Assembly: GCF_000495815.1 (NCBI RefSeq)
Contig: NZ_AWGE01000008.1
Coordinates: forward strand, 186,001-250,000
Source: Asticcacaulis sp. AC466
GTDB lineage: Bacteria > Pseudomonadota > Alphaproteobacteria > Caulobacterales > Caulobacteraceae
Direction: 5' to 3'
DNA: 64,000 bases
The translations under genes were made by a program, and so were the position numbers. This document shows positions 42,914 through 50,120 of the stretch, piece by piece; the first letter of the stretch is position 1; every line of letters starts with the position of its first letter. Below the pieces are notes generated by a model. It did not search any database. It saw only the letters and a program-made list of their open reading frames with translations, and was not told the DNA's origin.

Positions 42914-45202
42914 ATGTCAAATTCTCGCGTACAGGCCGGGGTGTCGCGCCGTGGCTTTCTGGGCGGGGCCGTGTCCGGCCTGGCCATTGCCGGTGTGGCC
43001 TCGGGCTTCGCTCCTGCCTTTGCCGCTCCCAAGGATGCCTTTATCGACGGCCTGATCGCCAAGATGTCGGTCGAGGAAAAGGCCGGACAACTGAGCCTGT
43101 ACAGCGATCCGGTGCGCACCGAAGCGGCGACCTTCAATCCCTCGGTGGCCAGTGTGCCCAAGACGCAGATGCTGGCCGATATTGCGGCGGGCAAGATCAC
43201 CGGCCTGTTCAACGGCATGGGCGTGGCCTTGGGGCGCGAATTGCAAAAGGCCGCGGTTGAAACCTCGCCGCATGGCATTCCGCTCATCTTCGCCGCCGAC
43301 ATCATTCACGGTATGAAGACCGTTTTCCCGATCCCGATGGCCGAGGCGGCCAGCTTCGATCCCGAATTGTCGCGCCGCACCAACCGGGTTGCCGCGCTGG
43401 AGGCCACGGCGTGTGGCCTGCACTGGACCTTTTCCCCGGCCGTCGATGTGGTGCGCGACCAGCGCTGGGGCCGCACGGCCGAAGCGGCCGGCGAAGACAC
43501 GTGGCTGGCCTGTCAGTTTGCCGCCGCGCGCGTCAAGGGCTTCCAGGGCGACGACCTGAAGGCCGAAACCTCCCTGCTGGCCTGTCTGAAACATTTCGCC
43601 GCCTATGGCGCCGTCGAAGGCGGCATGGACTACAATACCGTCGAAATCACCGAACAGACCCTGCGTCAGACCCATCTGCCGTCGTTCCAGGCGGGCATTA
43701 CCGCCGGGGCCTTGTCCGTCATGTCGTCGTTCAATGACATCGGCGGCGTGCCGTCGACCGGCAACCGGCGTCTGTTGACCGACATCCTGCGCGGGGAAAT
43801 GGGCTTCAAAGGCTTTGTCGTATCCGACTTCACCTCCGAAGAAGAACTGATCCTGCACGGGTTCGCCGCCGATGGCCGCGACGCCGCCAAGAAGGCTATT
43901 CTGGCCGGGTGCGACATGTCGATGCAATCGGGTATCTACATGAAATACCTGCCCGACCTGGTCCGCAGCGGCGAAGTGCCGATGTCCGTGCTCGACGAGG
44001 CCGTGCGCCGCGTCTTGCGCGTCAAGCAGGCGATCGGCCTGTTCGACAACCCGTACCGCTCGCTCGACGCCAAACGCGAGCAAACGCAACTGCGCCTGCC
44101 GGAAAGCCTGGCCCTGGCGCGCGAAGCGGCCCGGCGCGCCTGCGTCCTGCTGAAGAATGACGGCGATGTCCTGCCGTTGAAGAAAACCGGCCAGAAGATC
44201 GCCCTGATCGGGCCGCTGGCCGACGATTTGAACCAGCTCAACGGCTATTGGGTCGTCTTCCCGGATACGCGCAAGGACATCACCGTGGCCATGGCCATGC
44301 GCGGCATTGTCGGTGACGGCAATCTGAACGTGGTCCGGGGCGCGGACATCGATGCGCCCATCCCCGGCGGTATCGACGCGGCGGTGGCTGCCGCCAAGGC
44401 GGCGGACGTCGTGGTGCTGTGCATCGGCGAAGGCCAGGAAATGTCGGGTGAGGCCCAGTCGCGCACCGAAATCACCGTGCCTGCGGCGCAGCAAGCCCTG
44501 GCCGAAGCGGTGGCGGCGACCGGCAAGCCGGTGGTGGTGGTGCTGAGCCATGGCCGCGCGCTGGCGCTTGAAGGCGCCGTCCGCAACGCTCAGGCCATCC
44601 TGTGCACCTGGTTCCTCGGTTCGGAAGCCGGCAATGGAATTGCCGACCTTCTGTTCGGGGATCACAGTCCGTCGGGCCGCCTGCCGTGCAGCTTTCCGCA
44701 GAAGTCGGGCCAGGAACCCTTCTATTACAACCACCGCGCCACCGGGCGGCCGCAACTGTCGGAAACCGATATCAATTATCGTACGCGTTACCGCGACGCC
44801 AGCTTCGAGCCGCTCTATCCCTTCGGCCACGGCCTGACCTATGGCCGTATCGTCTATGGCCCAACACAGCTCAGCGCCGACAGCCTGCCGTGGGCCGGTC
44901 AGGTGACGGTGTCCGTCACCATCGCCAATTCGGGCACGCGTCCCGTGCATGAAGTGGCCCAGCTCTATATCCGCGATCGCGTCGCCTCGGTGACCCAGCC
45001 GATCCGTTCGCTGAAAGGCGTGCGTCATCTCGATCTGGCGGCGGGCGAAAGCAAGACCGTCACCTTTGCCCTGACCCGCGCCGACCTGGCGTTTGTCGGG
45101 CTCTCCATGAACTGGCAGGCGGAACCGGGTGAGTTCGATATCTGGATCGCCCCGTCGTCTTCCGCCGGCACATCCGCCCGTCTTAAGCTGCTGAAGGCCT
45201 GA
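42914..45202 (+). CDS. GH3 beta-glucosidase, Tat-exported (paralogue)
   Basis: The 762-residue protein has a Tat signal (SRRGFLGG; cleavage near PAFA). It parallels the GH3 at 34599 domain by domain: LACLKHFAAYGAVEGG, nucleophile Asp in GFVVSDFTSEEE, GQEMSGEAQSRTE, C-terminal FN3-like YPFGHGLTYG. Both also share FNGxGVAxGRELQ near the N-terminus. Recent duplication or recruitment for a related substrate is likely. It is coupled to the GH43-type gene by a one-base overlap (TGATG). Confidence 0.92.
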   Translation: MSNSRVQAGVSRRGFLGGAVSGLAIAGVASGFAPAFAAPKDAFIDGLIAKMSVEEKAGQLSLYSDPVRTEAATFNPSVASVPKTQMLADIAAGKITGLFNGMGVALGRELQKAAVETSPHGIPLIFAADIIHGMKTVFPIPMAEAASFDPELSRRTNRVAALEATACGLHWTFSPAVDVVRDQRWGRTAEAAGEDTWLACQFAAARVKGFQGDDLKAETSLLACLKHFAAYGAVEGGMDYNTVEITEQTLRQTHLPSFQAGITAGALSVMSSFNDIGGVPSTGNRRLLTDILRGEMGFKGFVVSDFTSEEELILHGFAADGRDAAKKAILAGCDMSMQSGIYMKYLPDLVRSGEVPMSVLDEAVRRVLRVKQAIGLFDNPYRSLDAKREQTQLRLPESLALAREAARRACVLLKNDGDVLPLKKTGQKIALIGPLADDLNQLNGYWVVFPDTRKDITVAMAMRGIVGDGNLNVVRGADIDAPIPGGIDAAVAAAKAADVVVLCIGEGQEMSGEAQSRTEITVPAAQQALAEAVAATGKPVVVVLSHGRALALEGAVRNAQAILCTWFLGSEAGNGIADLLFGDHSPSGRLPCSFPQKSGQEPFYYNHRATGRPQLSETDINYRTRYRDASFEPLYPFGHGLTYGRIVYGPTQLSADSLPWAGQVTVSVTIANSGTRPVHEVAQLYIRDRVASVTQPIRSLKGVRHLDLAAGESKTVTFALTRADLAFVGLSMNWQAEPGEFDIWIAPSSSAGTSARLKLLKA

Positions 45203-47055
45203 TGATGAAAAAGACGCTTGCCCTGATCACCGTTTCGCTGCTGGCGATGAGCGCACCGGCCCACGCGGAGCAGAAAACCTACGCCAATCCGGTCGATATC
45301 GATTACCGTTACAATTTCGAACAGATGAACGAAGGCATTTCCTACCGGACCGGTGCTGACCCGGCGGTGGTGACGCATGACGGCGCCTATTACATGTTCC
45401 AGACCCTGGCCGACGGGTATTGGCGTTCGACCGACCTGATCCACTGGGACTTCATCACCCCGAGCCGCTGGCCGTTCGAAAGCATCGTGGCGCCGGCGCT
45501 CGTGTCGGACGGCAAGACGCTTTACATCATGCAGTCGCATACCCGCCAGACCGGCCTGCTCAAAAGCGACGATCCGGCGTCGGGCAAGCTCGACTTCTGG
45601 GTGCGCCGCACGCCGCCGGTGCCGACCGCGGTGCGTGAAGGCGCGGACGACAGCCATCTTGGCCCCGATCAGGTTCAGCCCAGCCCATGGGATCCGGGCC
45701 TGTTCATCGATGATGACGGCAAATGGTACATGTACTGGGGATCGTCCAATGTCTACCCCATCTACGGCATCGAAATGACGCCGCAACCCTTCGCCTATAA
45801 GGGCAAGCCCAACCGCTTCATCTGGATGGACCCCGAACACCACGGCTGGGAACGTTTCGGTCAGGACCATTCCGGCACGCTGCCCAACGGCACGCCGATC
45901 AACCCCTACAGCGAAGGGGCGTGGATGACCAAGGTCAACGGCAAATACTATCTGCAATACGGTGCGCCGGGCACGGAATACAATGTCTATGCCAACGGCA
46001 CCTACGTATCGGACAAACCGCTTGGGCCCTTCACCTATGCCGATTACAACCCCGTGGCCTATAAGCCCGGCGGCTTCGTCGAAGGGGCGGGGCATGGCTC
46101 GACCTTCAAGGACCTGCACGGCAATTACTGGAACACGGGCACGCCATGGCTTGGCTATAACTGGACGTTCGAACGCCGTATCGCCATGTTCCCGGCCAAG
46201 TTCTACGACGACGGCCAGATGGCGGTGTCGGCGCGCTTTGGCGATTTCCCGCACTATGTCCCGACCGGTAAGGTCGATGATCCGGACAGTCTGTTTACCG
46301 GCTGGATGCTGCTGTCCTACCGCAAGCCGGTAGCAGTATCGTCCCAGCACGCGCCGGTCGAAGGCCAGGATTTTTCGGCCAAGAACGCCACGGACGAAAA
46401 TCCGCGCAGCTTCTGGCTGGCCGCCGACAACACACCGGGCCAGACCCTGACCGTCGATCTGGGCGGGCCAAAGACGGTGCGGGCGATCCAGGTCAATTAT
46501 GCCGACTACAAGTCCGGCCTCTATGCCGACAGCCCGGACATCTACACCGAATTCACGCTTGAGGCGTCTTCCGACGGGCAGACCTGGACCCAGGTGGCGC
46601 AAACCGAAGCGCCACGCCGTGACCGGCCGAACGCTTATTTCGAACTCGAACACCCGGTGACGGCGCGCTATATCCGCTACGTTCACGGCCATATCGGCGC
46701 ACCGAACCTGGCCATCGCTGACTTGCGCGTTTTCGGCAATGCGGCGGGCCAGGCCCCCGCCCGGCCGTCGGGCGTGAAGGCGGTGCGCGATACCGATCAG
46801 CGCAACGCCCATATCGCCTGGAAGCCGGTGAAGGGGGCGGTCGGGTACAATGTTCGCTGGGGTATCCGGCCGGATCGCCTGACCCTGACCTATCAGATCT
46901 TCGCCGAAGACGACGATAAGGAGTTCGGCGGCCGCCAGCATGGGAACGCGCTGGACCTGCGTGCGCTCAATGTCGGCGTCGGCTACTATGTCGCCGTCGA
47001 AGCCTTCAACGAAACGGGCGTATCGACCCTGAGCCCTGTGGTGAAGATCCGCTAA
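45202..47055 (+). CDS. GH43-like hydrolase with discoidin and FN3 domains
   Basis: The 617-residue protein has a signal peptide (cleavage near APAHA). The five-bladed propeller of family 43 spans about residues 30-375, with the expected acidic triad in GADPAVVTHDG (Asp), PWDPGLFIDDDGKWYMY (Asp) and YSEGAWMTKVNGKYY (Glu). A discoidin (F5/8 type C) carbohydrate-binding domain lies at about 385-520 and an FN3 domain at about 525-617. GH43 enzymes usually act on arabinosides or xylosides. The adjacent GH3 suggests a two-enzyme step on a branched glycan. The ATG at 45205 is an equally possible start. Confidence 0.85.
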   Translation: MMKKTLALITVSLLAMSAPAHAEQKTYANPVDIDYRYNFEQMNEGISYRTGADPAVVTHDGAYYMFQTLADGYWRSTDLIHWDFITPSRWPFESIVAPALVSDGKTLYIMQSHTRQTGLLKSDDPASGKLDFWVRRTPPVPTAVREGADDSHLGPDQVQPSPWDPGLFIDDDGKWYMYWGSSNVYPIYGIEMTPQPFAYKGKPNRFIWMDPEHHGWERFGQDHSGTLPNGTPINPYSEGAWMTKVNGKYYLQYGAPGTEYNVYANGTYVSDKPLGPFTYADYNPVAYKPGGFVEGAGHGSTFKDLHGNYWNTGTPWLGYNWTFERRIAMFPAKFYDDGQMAVSARFGDFPHYVPTGKVDDPDSLFTGWMLLSYRKPVAVSSQHAPVEGQDFSAKNATDENPRSFWLAADNTPGQTLTVDLGGPKTVRAIQVNYADYKSGLYADSPDIYTEFTLEASSDGQTWTQVAQTEAPRRDRPNAYFELEHPVTARYIRYVHGHIGAPNLAIADLRVFGNAAGQAPARPSGVKAVRDTDQRNAHIAWKPVKGAVGYNVRWGIRPDRLTLTYQIFAEDDDKEFGGRQHGNALDLRALNVGVGYYVAVEAFNETGVSTLSPVVKIR

Positions 47056-47085
47056 GCCAGCCGGTGTCTGTGTGCGGCGAATGCA

Positions 47086-47772
47086 CTAAGGCGTACGCCC
47101 GCGCACAAACAGGTTGGCGGTCAGGCGTCCGGTCATGGGGTCGTCGCTCAGGACCATATCGGACGGGATGATGCCGCTATGGAGCAGGCTGCCCTGATAG
47201 ATGGTCACGCGGTCCGGCACGGCATCGACCTGGCCGATCTGCTCGAAAAACGCGTTTGAGCCCAGAATATAACCGGCCTGGGGCGCTTCGGCCTGTTCGC
47301 GCTTCATGGCGTCGAGCAGGACGGGCATGTTGTCTTCCGTCACCCGTTCGATGCCGGTGGCGCGGTGGCGGAAAAAAGCCGTGCCGCTGCCCGGTGTCGG
47401 GCTCAGATAATGCAGGACGGCCAGATGGTTCGGGTCCGTATCGTCGAAATGGGGCGCGCGCTGACGCGGGGTGAGCTCGGCTGCGGTCCGGGTCACCATG
47501 GAAAAGCTCGTCTCCAGCCAATCGAACGCATCGACATCGAAGGCGCCGCCGATAAAGGGGGCCGCGTCTTCCAGCAGGCGCTCTGCATAGGCATAGGCGG
47601 CCGTGTCGTCCGGGGTGATGAGGCGCCGCAGGCCGGGATAGTATGTCGTGGCCGGCGGAAACGGAGCGAGGGCCGCGGCCAGGGCACGGATATGACCGGT
47701 CATCTGGCTGAAGCCGTCGATGACGACGACGCGGCTGTCATCATGGCCGAAGGTCAGCAATTGCGGTTTCAT
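47086..47772 (-). CDS. DUF6445 family protein
   Basis: The 228-residue soluble protein has FDDTDPNHLAVLHYLSP, GTAFFRHRATGIERV, QIGQVDAVPDRVTIYQGSLLHSG and a C-terminal GRLTANLFVRG. The spaced His/Asp and late Arg resemble a cupin-like 2-oxoglutarate/Fe(II) dioxygenase fold. DUF6445 genes commonly accompany tryptophan-halogenase-like and TonB receptor genes, but no activity is established. The start at 47772 (MKPQLL) is preferred to 47817. It follows a small gene in the same direction. Confidence 0.75.
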   Translation of the reverse strand: MKPQLLTFGHDDSRVVVIDGFSQMTGHIRALAAALAPFPPATTYYPGLRRLITPDDTAAYAYAERLLEDAAPFIGGAFDVDAFDWLETSFSMVTRTAAELTPRQRAPHFDDTDPNHLAVLHYLSPTPGSGTAFFRHRATGIERVTEDNMPVLLDAMKREQAEAPQAGYILGSNAFFEQIGQVDAVPDRVTIYQGSLLHSGIIPSDMVLSDDPMTGRLTANLFVRGRTP

Positions 47773-47826
47773 GCACAGGTCCCGTTTGGCCGGACTATGG
47801 CCGATCGCGCCACGCATGGAAAGCCA

Positions 47827-48102
47827 TCACAGCCAGTGAATGTCCGTATCGGCGCGGGGACTGCGGTGCAGGGTGGCCGCCCGCGTTTTTATGAGTGTCG
47901 CGACCTCAACGGCGCGGGCCTTCGATACCGGCGCAGCGAAGAGGTCATCGATATAGGCATCCATTCTGGCCAGGTCGTCGCGTCCCGCGCCGCCGCACCA
48001 GGCGCGGATGACCTGCTTCAGCGCCGTATGGACCATATCGCTGTCCGTTATCCCCTGTTGCAGGCGGCGCATGACGACATCTATTTCGCTGTTCAGTTCC
48101 AT
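47827..48102 (-). CDS. Small hypothetical protein (91 aa)
   Basis: The predicted protein is helical, with no signal peptide and no recognised domain; it contains VMRRLQQGITDSDMVHTALKQ and a C-terminal HRSPRADTDIHWL. AGGTGG lies about 5 bases before the ATG. It is probably co-transcribed with the DUF6445 gene 54 bases downstream. It diverges from the FecI-type sigma gene. Confidence 0.6.
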   Translation of the reverse strand: MELNSEIDVVMRRLQQGITDSDMVHTALKQVIRAWCGGAGRDDLARMDAYIDDLFAAPVSKARAVEVATLIKTRAATLHRSPRADTDIHWL

Positions 48103-48432
48103 TCGCCACCTAAGAATTTGTTTTCACGAGGTTTTAATGCGGGCGGGTCGGCATTTCAACAGCCATCCCAGCAATGTGTAGGAGTGGGCAGATAAATTTG
48201 CGATGGGGAGCGGGTCGTGAATCGCAAGTTCATCACACGCCTCCCGGTCGTGGTCTGTGGTGGGTGGGCCACAGGTCACGCGCAAAACCGGAAGCAGAAC
48301 ACGGCTCTTTGAATTGTAGTACAATATCGCAAAATCTATGATATGACGGCATCGGGCCTCGCCAATCGCGTTCGCCCGATAAAAAGACGTGGAACACGCA
48401 GAAAAGAGTCTTGGGGAGCGGCGGAAAAATCG
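48103..48432. promoter_or_regulatory. 330-bp divergent region, small gene / ECF sigma
   Basis: No gene is supported here. It holds the 13-base palindrome ATTGTAGTACAAT (48313-48325), a possible operator or part of a promoter for the sigma gene. The open frame from 48343 runs into the sigma gene but lacks a ribosome site. Confidence 0.45.
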
Positions 48433-49059
48433 ATGGCAGGCATCGTACATAACAGTGAGGCGCGGCGCGCGCTTCTGAATTTTGTCGGTACGCAGATATT
48501 GCCGCACGAGGCGGACCTGCGGCAATGGCTGTTGCGACTGGGTGTGAAAGCGCATGAACTCGACGATATCGTTCAGGATGTCTATTGCCGCCTGCTCCGG
48601 CTGGAACGGTTCGAGCATATCGAAGACCCGCGCGCCTATCTGTTCCGGTCGGCGCGTAATGTCCTTTTGGAGCAGGTTCGCCGCAACCGCGTGGTGTCGA
48701 TCGTGACGGTGCAGAATCTTGATGAACTGGGCATTGCCGATATGGGCGCCAGCCCGGAAGCCGCCGCCGGGGCGCGGGCTGAGCTGACGCGCGTGCTGGG
48801 CCTGATCGAGGCCTTGCCCGAACGGTGCCGGCGCGTATTCGAATTGCGCAAGGTGCACGGCCTGTCCCAGGCGGAAACCGCCCGCGCCATGTCGATCAGT
48901 GAAAACATCGTCGAAAAGGAAACGGCCAAGGGGCTTAGCCTCATCCTGCGCCAGATGGCGGACAGTGGCGCGTCCGTGGTTAAGGCGCTTAAGCCCAAAC
49001 TGTCGCAACAGCCAGGCGACGATAAGCGGGGCGGCGAGAGGTTATATGTCGCGGATTGA
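48433..49059 (+). CDS. ECF sigma factor, FecI-like
   Basis: The 208-residue protein has sigma region 2 (HELDDIVQDVYCRLLRLERF, DPRAYLFRSARNVLLEQVRR) and region 4 (LPERCRRVFELRKVHGLSQA, MSISENIVEKETAKGL). FecI-type sigma factors are switched on by a signal relayed from a TonB receptor through FecR. The ATG at 48433 gives a typical length; the frame is open to 48343. It overlaps fecR by 14 bases. The receptor two genes downstream has the STN signalling domain. Confidence 0.88.
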   Translation: MAGIVHNSEARRALLNFVGTQILPHEADLRQWLLRLGVKAHELDDIVQDVYCRLLRLERFEHIEDPRAYLFRSARNVLLEQVRRNRVVSIVTVQNLDELGIADMGASPEAAAGARAELTRVLGLIEALPERCRRVFELRKVHGLSQAETARAMSISENIVEKETAKGLSLILRQMADSGASVVKALKPKLSQQPGDDKRGGERLYVAD

Positions 49060-50017
49060 CGAAGACGCAGCACGATGGGTGGCGCGTCTGAATGGTGACG
49101 CAAGCGCAGAGGACCGGGTGGCGTTCGACGCCTGGTACGCCGCCGACCCGCGTCATCAGGGCGCCTATCTGCGCGCCGAGGCGGCCTGGACGATGCTGGA
49201 CCGCGCCGAGGTGATGGCGCACGGCGATCCCGAAAAAGCGCAACAGGCGCTGGATCGCACGGTGCGCACAGCCCGGTCAGCGATGACACGGCGTTACGCC
49301 ATGGGCGCGGGCATGGCCGCCAGCGTGGCGGGGGCTGTCGCCATCGGGTTTGCGCTGAAAGACCGCCTAAGCATCGCCACCAGCCTGGGCGAACTGCGCA
49401 GCGTGCCGTTGCAGGACCGGTCGGTCGCGGCCGTCAATACCGATAGCCGCATCGAGGTGGACATGAGCTCGCGCCTGCGCCACGTCGCCCTAGTCAAAGG
49501 GGAAGTCTGGTTCGAGGTCGCCAAGAATCCGGAGGTGCCGTTCGTGGTGTCGGCGGGCGATATCCGCGTGCGCGCCGTGGGGACGGCGTTCAGCGTTCGC
49601 CGTCGTGCCGGGGGCGCCGATGTGCTGGTCACCGAAGGTACGGTTGAAACCTGGACGGTGCATGATACGGATCGGCGTGTCACCCTGACCGCCGGACACG
49701 AAGCCTTCATGCCGGAAACACCGCAAACCGTCGCCGTGACCTTCCGGCCGGATGACGTCGAACGTCGACTGGCGTGGCGGACGCGTGAAATCGTGCTCAA
49801 TTCGGAAACCCTGCGCGAGGCGGTGGCCGAATTCAACCGCTATAATGCCCGGCAAATCGTCATTGCCGACCCCGCGATCGGCGGCGAAACCCTTGTCGGC
49901 GGATTTCATGTCGATCAGCCCGATACCTTTGCCCGCGCGGTGCACGGCGCGCTCAATGTGCCGGTGTCCATAGGCGACGACCGTATCATAATTGGTACAG
50001 CCGCCGCCGCATCCTGA
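49046..50017 (+). CDS. FecR family anti-sigma / signal transducer
   Basis: The 323-residue protein has a cytoplasmic DUF4880 N-terminus (DEDAARWVARLNGDASAEDR, YLRAEAAWTMLDRAE), one membrane helix (GAGMAASVAGAVAIGFAL) and a periplasmic FecR domain (SLGELRSVPLQDRSVAAVNT, VKGEVWFEVAKNPEVPFVV). A C-terminal STN-like segment (LREAVAEFNRYNARQIVI) follows. It holds the FecI-like sigma factor and senses the loaded TonB receptor. The start at 49046 is preceded by GAGAGG. The longer frame from 48899 overlaps the sigma gene and is rejected. Confidence 0.9.
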   Translation: MSRIDEDAARWVARLNGDASAEDRVAFDAWYAADPRHQGAYLRAEAAWTMLDRAEVMAHGDPEKAQQALDRTVRTARSAMTRRYAMGAGMAASVAGAVAIGFALKDRLSIATSLGELRSVPLQDRSVAAVNTDSRIEVDMSSRLRHVALVKGEVWFEVAKNPEVPFVVSAGDIRVRAVGTAFSVRRRAGGADVLVTEGTVETWTVHDTDRRVTLTAGHEAFMPETPQTVAVTFRPDDVERRLAWRTREIVLNSETLREAVAEFNRYNARQIVIADPAIGGETLVGGFHVDQPDTFARAVHGALNVPVSIGDDRIIIGTAAAAS

Positions 50018-50120
50018 AAGTTTATCGTACAATTCGGCGGAAATTTCGTGCCCGCACATCTTGGTTTGCAGAAGGGGAGACGAAGCCTCTCGCAAACACA
50101 AGATTCAGGGAACATATCTT

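Noticed and set aside
42917-45028. Minus-strand open frame of 703 codons
   Set aside because: It is the antisense shadow of the second GH3 gene; no ribosome site or motif.
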